DNA from: Rhexocercosporidium sp. MPI-PUGE-AT-0058
Taxonomy: Eukaryota; Ascomycota; Leotiomycetes; Helotiales
DNA length: 64,000 bases
Reading direction: 5' to 3'
Assembly: GCA_020746875.1 (NCBI GenBank)
Contig: JAGTJL010000016.1
Location: 1,116,001 to 1,180,000 of the forward strand
The notes beneath the pieces are model-generated. The model saw only the letters and a program-made list of their open reading frames with translations. It ran no database searches and was not told where the DNA came from. The translations under genes were made by a program, and so were the position numbers. Position 1 is the stretch's first letter, and each line of letters begins with the position of its first letter. Of this stretch, positions 22,374-33,543 are shown in pieces.

Positions 22374-23594
22374 CTAATTACGATCCAACCTGCGTCTCAG
22401 ATTCCTCGTTCTCCGCATAAGCTTCTTGTACTTATGCTTCTTCATCTTCAGCTTGCGCTGCCTCTTCACGCTGATAGCCAACATATCATTCTCCTCGGAT
22501 CGCTGTATCCTGTAGCGCTCCCTGCGCTGCTGCATTCTCTCTAAGAACTTCGTAGGTCCGGCTCGGGGCGCGTCCTCAATAAGAGGCGAGCTGTGGGCCA
22601 TGTACGTGACGTCGCCGTTCGCATCGGTGGATTCCTCGATCGTGAGCATCGCCGTGTATGTTCTATGCAGCGGCTCTGGTTCCCGCTCTTGAGCTTGTGA
22701 TTGTGCAACAGCTTCTTTGCCTGCTGCGAGACTCTCGATCGAGTCTATTGGTACGGGTGCTGCTGGTGGGTGAAAAGGTCTATAACGACCAGAAAGGATA
22801 TGCGGTGGGAAGTCCATCAGGTTCTCAGTTCCCTCCTGAGGCGCACCATCCAGATTCTTCGTCTCAGAAGCCTTGCGATGGTACGATTCCGCCGTGATAG
22901 CAGCACGCACATCATCCGTCTCTTCATTCCACGCATCTTCCGTCTCCTGGGCTACGGAGATCTTGATTCCACCAGCGCTCATCTGTCTGGACATCTCTTC
23001 AAAATCGTGCTGGATTTCTGAGAGGACTGATATCACACCTTCTGTTTTGTTGGATTTGGTGCGAGGAGCGAAGATCGAGGCGAAGGCTTCATCCGTTACG
23101 GCTTTGGGGAAGATGTGTGTTAAGGACATGGGGCGGTAGAGGGAGAAGAAGTCTGATGCGCTGATTTCTGTTGATAGCTTGATTTAGTACACAAAACTCT
23201 CGATCTGAAGATAAAAATCGGTCCTAGAGTACTTACGCAGTTGAGGAATATGCTGCGTACTAGGCACACTGGGCAGATGTCTCATGGACTCATCTCTACC
23301 CTTCGCAGACGAATTCGCCGCCGCATTATCCTTCCCCTTCTTCTTGCCCTTCTTCTCCCCATCGTTCTTGTTTTTCGACTTTCCAGGCGTCGCAGCTATC
23401 TCATTAATCCCACTGGAGCCATCTGCCGGACTGGAAGGTTTTGAGGAGGAGTATCGTCGCTGGCGGTAGGAGAATGCTTGGGAAGAGGCGGCCTTTCGTG
23501 CCGTTTGCGGAGCTATGGTCGAGAGGTGGAAGGAGGATGCAATCGGCGTTGGGGGAGCTGTGAAGGCTGCCCGCCGTACTGAAGAGGAAAACAT
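22374..23594 (-). CDS. Mitochondrial ribosomal protein mS38 (Cox24-like)
   Basis: Exons are 23594-23237 and 23167-22374, giving 383 residues. The intron has donor GTAAGT, branch GTACTAAATC and acceptor CAACAG. The N-terminus is basic, Ser/Ala-rich and lacks acids, as expected of a mitochondrial targeting sequence. A Lys-rich segment follows (GEKKGKKKGKD). The last 35 residues (LAISVKRQRKLKMKKHKYKK and an Arg-rich helix) are the diagnostic Cox24/AURKAIP1 C-terminal motif of small-subunit protein mS38. In yeast this protein is required for mitochondrial translation and COX1 intron processing. The middle is poorly conserved and disordered. The protein is longer than yeast Cox24, as is common in filamentous fungi. 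Confidence 0.88.
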
Positions 23595-24313
23595 GCCTTA
23601 CCCAGAGCCGGGAGGAGTCTGTAGACTTAGGTGGTGGAGGGTCAAAGAGTGGAGGTTGAGGAGGCCGCCTTTGTTCTCGCGAAACAGGATCGGGCGGCAA
23701 ACTTCAAGCCGCATGTTGAGACACGTGATTATATTGTGTGTTTTGAAAAGCTGCTGATTATCATCTGGGAAGATTATACTGTACGACTCACGGATTGGTG
23801 GTGTTAAGCATCATTGGGAAATTTAAGTTCTCTGTGAAGTCATCGAGGTAGCAGAAATGCCACAAATTTACTTTAAATTCCCCTTTATTATGTTAATGCC
23901 CCTATAAAGGTTTGGAGTATTCGAGGATCCTGAATCACATCCAGGAAAAGCTGATAAATTTGCTCAAACACACAATACCATTTCATCCTCACCTTACTAC
24001 ATATTCAATTGCATCCTTCCTAAGATGGCTGGGACTGCTTAACACTTCTGTGACACGCCACCAGTTTTGTGACAAATTTCAATTTCCTTTCTAAACCAAC
24101 AACCCCATGGGGTATAGAGCAATCCCTTGAAGCAACTCATACAAATAGTCAAGTTCTAGTTCGTAATAGCTCAATTTTAATATCCTCAAACTCAAACAGA
24201 AAAGTCGATCAAACATCGACAAGTTTATTCATATTAGTAGAATAGAAGCTAGGAGAGCACGTGAACCTCAAGCTTCTTACAAACACGTAACTCTAACAAA
24301 GCACGCCGATGAA
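23595..24313. other. Intergenic spacer
   Basis: This is the promoter side of the mS38 gene and the 3' side of the membrane protein at 24314. It is AT-rich in the middle with no coding signal. Confidence 0.5.
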
Positions 24314-26308
24314 TCAAATGTGGTGTTTGCTGAAGAACGAAGCGATGAAGGCAACCAGAAGGACACCAATGATAAAAACTTCCGTACAAAGCAGAATACC
24401 AGCCCACTTCTTTTGTGCCTTCCCAAATGCTGAGAATTCTCCGTCACTCCACCACATCAGGATTCCATCCATATTACCAATAGCGTAGAGAAATAACAGC
24501 GGTGGAAAGAAACAGCAGAGAGCAAGGACAATCACGGATATTTTGATCTTCCAATCCTTGCGATTTAGATCATGGTTGGCGTTGATTGGTTTTGTGGACA
24601 ACTTAGGTGGTTCATATAGATGCCTCCAGGATAGTCCTTCGTTAGAGCTCGTTAACTTCGACTTAGAGCTATACACACCATCTGCTTTAGCTCTCTGTTG
24701 GAGCTCGAACAAACGCGGATTTGAATACAGCTTCTGCCATGTCGAGCGCTTTGGCGGGGCAAGAGGAGAGCGGTACACGAAGTCATCTGAACCAAATACA
24801 TCGCTGTTGTTGGAAACATGATGTAGTGGAATCGAAGGGAGGCGGTCATTCACCAGTGAAAGGGGCCGGAGAGAAGTAGCACCATAGGCCTTGACCGTGC
24901 TGCGTCTACTTGTAGACTTCCCTGCACCGTCGTTTTGGCCGGGAACATTGAGGCCCTTCTGACCGGAGACTGCTCGCAATCCTTGATAGAAATCTCCTAG
25001 GACTTGACGACTTGACGATTGAACGACTCGCATGTGGCCACTGCCACTTCCTTTGCCGACCGGTCGTTCGAGACCGTCAATCTGCTGCTCGTCATCCAGC
25101 ATTTCATTCAAAGACATCACATCGTTTGGTGAACGAGGGTCGCATATACGTGAGCCATCTCTTCGATACCCAGGGAAATTGCCACCATTCGCAAATGCCA
25201 TGACATGCTGCCAAGATGATGGACGGTGCTTATCATCCTCAGTGAATGGATGGGTTCGTGTGCTTACAGAAGGCCCGGTTTGACGATAACTGTCCGTCCA
25301 TTCAGATGCTCGTCCCGAGCTCTGACCTGTGAAAGATGGCTGCCGATACGTGCTAGCCTCGTTTCTCTGAGCGCTGCTCTGGCGGGAGTCGACAACTTTT
25401 GTGTTGGTAGGAGCAAAGTGGCTTCTCATGGTACCCCTTGGCTTAGCTGCTGGGGCAGGTGGCATGACTTCAGGTGGAGTCGACTTGAAAGGATGCTTGT
25501 GTGCTTCGTTGAGAGGTGCTGGGCGGGAAAATATTGGGTTTGGTGGACGAATCCGATTCGAATCGGCAAGATATCCATTGACCTTGTGTCCGTTAAACAC
25601 TGGCATCAAGATAGGTATCTTGGTCGTCTTCAGGTCGCGCTGGCGATAGTCTCCTGAATACTGAATGGTTCCTGGATGTTGTGCAATTCTCTCTGTCGAA
25701 CCAAATTCCTCAAGATCTGCAAAGTGGATACTCGCAGTTCCTTCGTCGGAAGTGTTTGCAATGCTGCTTCCTGTTCGACGAACAGTGCCACCAATCAATC
25801 TAGACTCATTTTCATTTTCATATCCATAATCGAGTCCAAACCCGCTCTCCCCAACAGTCTCCCAATCGTTGTTATCATCCGCAGGGGTTGAGCGTCTCTG
25901 GCCTCTTTGCTGGGGAAGCTTATCGACTGGAGAATCTGGAGGAGAATCTGGGAACGACCCGTTATGGTTGATCGGAACGCGGATACCTTGGCGAGAATTG
26001 ATCCAGTTCGTGGGAATGGCATTTTCATCGTAGAAGCCTTTCGCTTCTGCATCTACAGTATGACCAACTTCAAATCTCTTCGCCTGTCCAGGAAGATCTT
26101 CTTCCTTTGCTCTCAGCAATCCGATGGGTTTCGACCAAATTCCATTATTGTCACCGTAACTTAGAATTGCACCATAGTCCTGGACCGAAGAAGTAGCACT
26201 GCCCACGCTGTAAACACTGTACCCACTTGCTCGCCTCAATGCTTGACTGACTTCTCGTTCAAGTGGTATTCGAGGCCCAGAGGCAAGTTCTTGATTTTGG
26301 GCTTCCAT
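24314..26308 (-). CDS. Large Ser-rich protein with two C-terminal membrane helices
   Basis: A single exon of 664 residues from ATG 26308; the two codons upstream in frame include only a TTG. About 570 residues are hydrophilic and disordered, rich in Ser, Pro, Gly and Arg, with many possible phosphosites. The C-terminus has two hydrophobic helices (SVIVLALCCFFPPLLFLYAI and ILLCTEVFIIGVLLVAFIAS) separated by a short loop with DGILMWWSDGE. The end is FFSKHHI. The layout suggests a cytoplasmic N-terminal region anchored by a hairpin in a membrane. I do not recognise a named family. The uninterrupted 2-kb frame and sensible composition make it a convincing gene. Confidence 0.8.
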   Translation of the reverse strand: MEAQNQELASGPRIPLEREVSQALRRASGYSVYSVGSATSSVQDYGAILSYGDNNGIWSKPIGLLRAKEEDLPGQAKRFEVGHTVDAEAKGFYDENAIPTNWINSRQGIRVPINHNGSFPDSPPDSPVDKLPQQRGQRRSTPADDNNDWETVGESGFGLDYGYENENESRLIGGTVRRTGSSIANTSDEGTASIHFADLEEFGSTERIAQHPGTIQYSGDYRQRDLKTTKIPILMPVFNGHKVNGYLADSNRIRPPNPIFSRPAPLNEAHKHPFKSTPPEVMPPAPAAKPRGTMRSHFAPTNTKVVDSRQSSAQRNEASTYRQPSFTGQSSGRASEWTDSYRQTGPSVSTRTHPFTEDDKHRPSSWQHVMAFANGGNFPGYRRDGSRICDPRSPNDVMSLNEMLDDEQQIDGLERPVGKGSGSGHMRVVQSSSRQVLGDFYQGLRAVSGQKGLNVPGQNDGAGKSTSRRSTVKAYGATSLRPLSLVNDRLPSIPLHHVSNNSDVFGSDDFVYRSPLAPPKRSTWQKLYSNPRLFELQQRAKADGVYSSKSKLTSSNEGLSWRHLYEPPKLSTKPINANHDLNRKDWKIKISVIVLALCCFFPPLLFLYAIGNMDGILMWWSDGEFSAFGKAQKKWAGILLCTEVFIIGVLLVAFIASFFSKHHI

Positions 26309-26551
26309 TTCCAATCATCTCTCGTCTCTCGTCTCCTGTTAATTAGCTAGAGTCACCGGGTTAGCTAATGGCTTTCCAGAATATGATTGCTCCTGGCTTT
26401 TGGGCTTGAGGGAATATTCGACTTACTACTGATCAGCTCGGATTGGATTCCTCCTACGGGTCGTCAAGAAGACGAGCGATTGGGCGCAGAGAGATAAACT
26501 ACCAGCGTTCCGCAGGGGGCGTAAGACTACTCGTATCCCAATCTAATGAAC
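26309..26551. other. Promoter region of the Ser-rich membrane protein
   Basis: A short spacer between tandem minus-strand genes, with nothing specific seen. Confidence 0.4.
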
Positions 26552-27217
26552 CTAGTCAAGGTGTCGGTGATTGTAGGTGTGGGAATGGTTGGTCGAACGT
26601 CCTCCTTCGTCTAGCGCGGTGAAGGTGAAATTCCCCGAAGATGTATCGCGAGCTTGTGTAGCTTCGATGTCGACTGTGGTAGCTCGACGTCTTCTGCACA
26701 CCACCCAGAGGATCAGATGTAGGCAAATGGCGGCAAGATTCACGGCGAGTCCCGTGAGAGCTGGCCACCAAGTCTCGCAGGCATTAATTGTCCAGCCCAA
26801 TGTAACCCAAACTAATAGACACAGGAAGAACTTAGGATACCTAACAAGCATAAACCTGCTTGGTGGATTCAATAATTCCCAAAGGCTTCTCAGGAAGGTG
26901 AATGGCGGCGGGGGGTCGGTGATACCGCAGTCTCTAAATTCTGCAGCGAGACCGATGAAGTATAGGAGTGTCCACAGGGAGATGTATATCAAAAATATGA
27001 ACCCTATGAACTGTCCGAGGTCAGTGAAGTGTGTACTGATCAAGCTTCCGTCCTCGGTAACGATCGGTTTCGTCACCTCCGTTGCGATTGCGGCCGCTGA
27101 CATTGCAGTCGCTGAAATTGCTGCAAAGCTGTATAGGAAGACAATCGGCGAATTCAGACAATGTCTGCGAATATCATGTATGATTTCCGCCATTTGCGCC
27201 TTCCTTTGCGAAAACAT
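26552..27217 (-). CDS. Four-helix membrane protein
   Basis: ATG 27217 gives 221 residues; ATG 27193 (MAEIIHDIRRHC) is an equally possible start. Four hydrophobic segments are visible: VFLYSFAAISATAMSAAAIA, FIGFIFLIYISLWTLLYFIG, FFLCLLVWVTLGW and ALTGLAVNLAAICLHLILWV. The last is followed by a basic CRRRR stop-transfer motif and a polar tail. A conserved-looking cytosolic loop (DPPPPFTFLRSLWELLNPPS) joins helices 2 and 3. No family recognised. It is tandem with the upstream-transcribed Ser-rich membrane protein at 24314. Confidence 0.7.
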   Translation of the reverse strand: MFSQRKAQMAEIIHDIRRHCLNSPIVFLYSFAAISATAMSAAAIATEVTKPIVTEDGSLISTHFTDLGQFIGFIFLIYISLWTLLYFIGLAAEFRDCGITDPPPPFTFLRSLWELLNPPSRFMLVRYPKFFLCLLVWVTLGWTINACETWWPALTGLAVNLAAICLHLILWVVCRRRRATTVDIEATQARDTSSGNFTFTALDEGGRSTNHSHTYNHRHLD

Positions 27218-28284
27218 AGCTGGAACGAGGGACTGACTGCCTTGAAGATGGACGCGGGGGCATAAGGTAAGTAAGTAAGTACAATGCTTTAAATATTCCC
27301 ATTGCGCTTTCTGTCTAGTACAGTAGTCTACCACTACTATAGTTGGCGCCGGAAAAGAGAAGTAGCGTTGTTGCATGCTGACGAATTTCGAAGCAGAAAC
27401 TTGACGCAAGGTGGAATGGATTGATTTCTATTTAAAAGTCACGAAGGCAAGGCAACGACAGTAACAAGGCGGACAAATCATCTGCTAGAGGAGAACCAGG
27501 ACAAAAAGAGCACAGGTAAGGCCAGTCAGTATAGGCAAGGCACGCAATGAGGAAGCTGGAATTCGGATGCACCTTCCTAGACGACAGCTTTGGCAATTGG
27601 TAGAAAGTAGAAAGCAGAGTAAAGTAAAGGATAGTATCTACCAGACAAACCAAGTAGAAATCATTTGCATTGCCACATAGGAACGCAGGAACGCAGGTAC
27701 GTAGGAAGGTAGTAGCAGGATGAGGAAAGTACCAACAGTAAATTGAGATTGCCGACCTCCCACAGCTTCTGCTTCTGCTTCTGCTTCTGCTTCTGCTTCT
27801 GCTTCTTGCTTCCTTGCCTATTAACGCTCCCTTTTTCTCACCTCGCACCAATATTTCCTTCCAATAGTCGCTGCTCCCAAGTACCTAGTCGAGCTCATAG
27901 TTCTTCTCGGATATCTGTAGGCATAAATATACCTTATAGAAGTATTACTGCCACAGCTACCCTAGCCTGCTCTGCTACCTCTCCCACGATTTACATATTC
28001 GGGAGAACCGGGGTATTGGCCTACTCTTTGCACATGGTAATCGTTAGGTATGATTTGGGCACTATCTAAAGACAACTACGGAGTCAAGACTTGACGTTGG
28101 AGAAACGAGGGAAGAAAGGGTGGCGCGATTGTCTTGGCTGGGCACGAGCATCAATGCGGCCCGTTCTCCAGGCCGCTTCTCGGCGTCATCCCTCACCTAT
28201 CGAATACCTCTAATTACCTCTACCTCCCTCCACCTCCACCTCCAAGGTACCCAAGTACTTACTTCTACAAGAATTAATTTCAAT
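27218..28284. other. Divergent spacer
   Basis: Promoter region between the membrane protein at 26552 and the F-box gene at 28285. It contains a hexamer repeat at 27765-27806. Confidence 0.5.
27765..27806. repeat. (GCTTCT)7 microsatellite
   Basis: Seven uninterrupted GCTTCT units, a likely length polymorphism. Confidence 0.95.
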
Positions 28285-30808
28285 ATGGCTAAGCTAGACA
28301 CCCTTCCTTCCGAGGTAATCATTCAGATTGCAAGTCGTAAGTTCAACCGCAACATATCTCCTATTTACTAACACAAGCCACCAGTCCTCGAAGCTCCGGA
28401 TATTGTCACTCTACAGCATGTCAATCGGCGATTTCTCAGCCTCGGTCGAGATGATACTCTGTGGCGTGAACAATGCTTTAAGAACTCTTCTTTCTTATCG
28501 AATCTGCAACGCCGCCGGGAGCTGATATCCTCTGATGACGAACAAGACCCTCGATTCCGAGACCTGGCAAGAGCTTTGGCTAATGGGAATGGGCTTGGGG
28601 ACTCGAGACTTACTCAACCTCGGGAGGAGGCACGCAATCTCAAGGCTCGGTCTAATGAAAGGATACGAATACTAGCAAATTGGGATCCCAGCTATCCAAA
28701 TGAAAAGGTCGATTGGTATGACGAGTACATTGCACGAAATGCCCCAATATCTACAAGCTGGCTACATCAACCTCGGAACCGCGAAAGCAATGAGCGCGAA
28801 TACCTCGAAGTTCGAGGCATGGGAATCTACACGCCTGCGGGAGAAGACGATGCTACCATGGTCGTTGCGCCCCTGGATGATGGTAGTGTATGTTTATGGT
28901 CTTTGACAGGCGAACCAGGCCGGAAAGGCAGCATTGTAGCCAGGAGCAAGTCGGGATTGATTTCTGTGGATCCCGCACCACATAAAGCAGATGGCAGACG
29001 CTCGAAGATGATTAGTACAGGGGTTACGGAATGTGTCAGTGTAGACAGTGCTGGGAAACGGGCATACTTTGCTGTTCAAAGTGGTATGTTCAACCTATTT
29101 CCAGGTTGCTTGTTACCACTCCAACACAAGGCATAAGACCCTGTCTCCCTTCCCTCCCCACCAGTGTGGCTTCGAGGTGGCTGCCTCCCACAATCATAAG
29201 TTACTCTTGTGTCAGGACAAGTCTCGCGCTATCTGCCACAGGACTTCCCACTCCTTCCCTATTTTGTATTGACTGCGATTTTGCTCACATGGCAACACCA
29301 AGTGGTAGAGGTTATCATCTTTTTGAGTTTCCTGTTATAGCTGTTCTCGGATTTGCTGATGATTTCTCACTTCCTATTTCACTCGTTTTTGAGAACTGGT
29401 CTACCATTTGACCAATTCCATAATTGGATCTTGTGGCTAATGGCAGAGATCCAGGCCTGGTCGAGGTTGACCTAGAAACACTCTCTGTGGTCAACCATGA
29501 GAGATTCCCATTCTCAATCACAGCATTGTCCGAGGCCAAACATCCTGTGCCACTTACCGTCGGAACTAATCTATCTCTCTACCTTCACGATGCTCGTGCC
29601 AGGCGTCTCTTAGGACCATCGGATACCGCTAGCGATCGTATTGACTCGTACGACACAGAATTCAATCATCTAGGAAGTCAGAGGATCAAAAGTCTTGACT
29701 TTAGATCCTTACTGAATCCAGAGCCGAGCCCGTTATTTGCCCACCTCCACCACCCAGGTCCATTGAGCATCCTTCATTTACCTAGTTCTGGAAGTGAATG
29801 GGACGGAAACGGCGACATATACGTGGCAGGCAGATTCCCGAGCATTCTCATTTACGATCGACGATATTTTCCTAAGCTCCGAGGGACGATTCATTCTGGT
29901 GCGCGGTTGTGCAGCATGGCTTCACTGCCTTATCCTTTCGCCTCCATGGAGAAGGATTTAGCGAGACGTGGTGAATTGTCAATCGAGCAAGTCTGGGTAT
30001 GTGATCCTGTCGTAAAATTCCTCGCTGCTTTTGAGCATTACTGTACTCAAATGTCCATGTGGCACCGGGGCTCCAACGGCAATTTTAGGCATTTCCCCTA
30101 GATTTCGCAACTCCAAGCTGGAGCGGGAAATACACTGAAGCTAGAGTTATTTGCTAATATCCTTCGTTGTAGGAATTCAAGAATCGGCCCGGAAAGACCT
30201 TGATGGCTGTTGGAGAATACAATAGTAAAGGTTCTCTAGAAATGTATGGGCTCTCGCCATCTCCTTCCCATTCCACAATTTCCTCGGATGCTTCGTATAT
30301 CCAGAACTCGGCCATGAAAAATCGACAGACATCCTCGGGCTCAAAGTTGTTATCAGTGTCAAATCACGGGACGAGAATCGTCGTTTCTGATGGAGGCGGT
30401 AATTTGAAATGGCTTGAGCGTGATGGCTTCACCGAGGCTCGAAGATGGAACATCGCCCACGGCTCCGTTGAAGCTCCTCGGGGCATTTTTGGAACGCTGG
30501 GAGACTCCTACATGGACTCTGGATCCGGTGATATCGTTATCAAGCTTGCCAACACAAGAAACGGGCCCGAGAAGAATGTGAACGAGGACGACCTTGTGAT
30601 ATGGACGGGCGAGAAAATAGGGCTGCTGAGCTTCTCTAGCAAGCCCGGCTTCACAGCTAACAGCTTTGAGGATACCGGCAAAAAGACGCCGGAAGAGGTT
30701 CGTAGGGATGCACAGGAGCAAACATACTCGGAGACCATGGGGCGTGCCTTGGAAGCCAATGCAAACGAGGTCAGATGGATGAGGGGTCTCGGGATTGGTC
30801 CCTCCTGA
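28285..30808 (+). CDS. F-box protein with beta-propeller-like C-terminal region
   Basis: Exons are 28285-28336, 28385-29083, 29455-29996 and 30173-30808, giving 642 residues. All junctions keep frame. Introns 1 and 3 have clear branch points (TTACTAACAC, TGCTAATAT). The F-box is at about 5-50: LDTLPSEVIIQIASLLEAPD, then QHVNRRFLSLGRDDTLWREQC. The remainder has WD-like strands (DDGSVCLWSLTG, DIYVAGRFPSILIYDRRYF, GGNLKWLERD, DDLVIWTGEKIG), consistent with a propeller used for substrate recognition in an SCF ubiquitin ligase. The second intron is long for this genome (371 nt). The partner through Skp1 is inferred from the domain; the substrate is unknown. Confidence 0.87.
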
Positions 30809-33543
30809 TCCACAACGTTTTCTTTCTTTGCATGTATTGTACGGGTCGTTGGATGAGATCTGCATCGCCTTACGTCTGCTGGTAACAGAACACGCCCTTA
30901 CATTGCGTGGAAGTTTCAATTCAGAGGAAGGAAAGACGATAGAAGCATACATGCATGACCTGCCGACCATGGAATCCTGGGGTATGTGCTGAGGCTGGCA
31001 TGCAACAGGGCGTGCGTGGGTTGGAGGGAGGGGTGGTCTTCAGAATGCTTGCTCGATTTGAGCGCTCTGTATCTTGTTTTTTCCCCATTGCGCGCGAGAG
31101 GTATCCTTGTTTGTAGATTGCAACGAGTGTACAGATGCATCAACCTTGCTCACTCACTAACTGTGCGCGGTGGTCTCTGTACACACAATTCCCTGAGATC
31201 CTTGGATGGACATTATTTTCCTTCGGGTCAGAAGATCTACTTGCAGGAGAGGGGAGCGAAGTGCGAGGTGCGAGGTGCGAGGTGTACTACGTTGCGTCTA
31301 TAATGCGGTGCACGCCTGGTCCTGAGTCCTTGGCTTAGTTACGGTACCGAGTTCCATCTTTGTCTGACCAACGCAGTGTGATGGTCCTGTAAGCAGTATC
31401 CAGGTAGACAGATAGATGGGCGAGAATGATAGGAAGGAGATCAGGTGGATGAAGGTTGCGAATACCTCGCCTCGGAGATCGGCAGTGAACTTTGGAGTTC
31501 AAGGCTGTTGTTTCACTTCTTGTCCTTCGTTAAGGCTTCACCCATCCAACCAGTCATTGGAGGTGGAGAAAGATGAGCTGACGTGCGTGATGGCCTTTCT
31601 GTACGGAGTTAGAATGATTTACCAGGAATGACCCTTTTCATACGGAGGTAGGGCACTCGGGATTATCTTTCTCTGGACGAGGGTGGGTGAGGTGGGGTGG
31701 GGAATGGTATTTATCTGACTGAGTTATTGATTGACAGCTGGCACTGGGTGATGGTCCTAAAGGATGACAGCGACAGCCTCGCGGGATCCGCCTGGTTGGT
31801 TGCAAGCAAATGCCAGACTGGCTGACTGATGATCCATCTGGAATTCTTCTTGCGGCATAAAATACCGGAGATCTCTCATGGAGTCAGGGTTGAATCTGGG
31901 GGGCCATCTAGATAATGACCGTTCTTAAGGCTTCTTCCTGGTGGTTTATTTCGAGTTGCTTTTTAGTAAGTGGTTGTGTCGTGTCATGAGGAAAGGATGG
32001 AGCTTGAAAATCGACCAACTTGTCCGGCGAAATCTCGAGATCATCGTCATCCCCACGTAGTGTCCTATTTGTCCCATGCGTCTCCTGGTACGTGCCCGCC
32101 TCAGCGGTGTGCCGGTGGCGAGGGATGGACACGGCATGGCACGGGTACTCTGTACCAATAAATACGATACGGTACAGTACAGGAGTGTGTGAGATGCATG
32201 TCGATGATGTCCAGTACTTCTGCTACTGCTACTACTACTACTACTACTACTGTGTACTATGCCATGCAATGCAGGGCAAGACAAGACAAGTCCACTCGGA
32301 AGTGTCGTGGTTTTGTGGTGTCGTCTGAAGTGTATTGATAGCCAATCAACATCGCGAGGCGGAGGTTTTAGCGCAGGAACTCTAATTTGCCTCGTTTCTT
32401 CAATTCGCCTCCCGCCTCGTCTTTTCTTAACAAGGTGCAAGGTGGTGACGGACTGTGGATGTGCAGGTGCAGTGACTGGTGTTTGGCACACCGCTTCTCT
32501 GGGACCAACTCAACGCTTCAAGGATGGGACTCTGGCTTTCTGGCTTGACAGCCATGGCTAACTAAACTCACCGGCTTTTCACACTATCTTCGTGTTCATT
32601 GGTCAGTCACTCCATTTTGCTCTCAGTTCTTGATCGTATCGACATTTTCAATTCTGGATTTTACGTGGGTATCCGACGCAAGCACTACACAAACTCTCTG
32701 TTATTCTCATCTGTATCTTGCTCTCCCAAGCAGCAAAGCGTTGATAGTGGCGTAGTACCGATTCGATACTTTCTTACGTACCTTCCCCCCTTCACATCCC
32801 CCCACCGGCATGGAAACTCGATCTCCGGAGCTCTTATTTGTGGTATCCCGGTATCCACATCCCTTCTGCAGAATAGAATGCAGTGTGCGTTCTGCTAGGT
32901 AGTTAGTGGCCAAGGAGCAAGGGCGACAAAGTAATGTACTGACTGTACTGTGCTCCCGTAGCTACAGTAGCTTCAAGTGAGGCTGATGTAGGTTCGTCAT
33001 TGGCCATGGATCTATGCCAAACTCAAAACGTAACTACCAATCTTTTAGAAGGCTTGCCGTTGCCCTTCTCCTCCCTCTCTGCTTTTCCCGTTTCCAGAAA
33101 AACCCAGACCCGTACACACGCATGCAGTTCTGATATACTCCTCCCCTGCATTCCCTGCAGCTTGTCAGTCAGCCTCTCCTCTAGATACATTCATTGCCAA
33201 CGAATCAAATTCTTGTTGAAAGCAAGGCTGTCAGCCTAGCCTACCCCAGCCCGGCTCGTTGTTGGGGTTGTCTCTCCTCTGCGTTTGCGTTGCCCTTCCT
33301 TTTCAACTCCTTTCAACGGAGAAGGCGTTTGTCACTTTTGACAAAAAAAAAAACCAAAGACGCCACCGCAAAGAGAAGAGGGACCAAAATAATATCTCTC
33401 TACACCCCGTTTTCAATTTCCATTTGCTGGGATTTTCGTTAGAACTCTCGTATCGGAAGTCTGAGTGTAGCCATATTGTCTCTTACTTTCACCTAGCCTG
33501 CTTGTTGTTATCCTTTTGTCTATTCTCACTCGACGCATAATTC
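30809..33543. other. Long intergenic region
   Basis: 2.7 kb downstream of the F-box gene and upstream of the SprT-like gene. It holds short repeats (GTGCGAG units near 31260-31285; a CTA run at 32221-32252). The last 500 bases are pyrimidine-rich and contain an A10-11 run at 33343, resembling a long promoter or leader. No gene is supported. Confidence 0.5.
32221..32252. repeat. Imperfect (CTA)n microsatellite
   Basis: TGCTACTGCTACTACTACTA continues as pure CTA triplets to about 32252. Confidence 0.9.
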
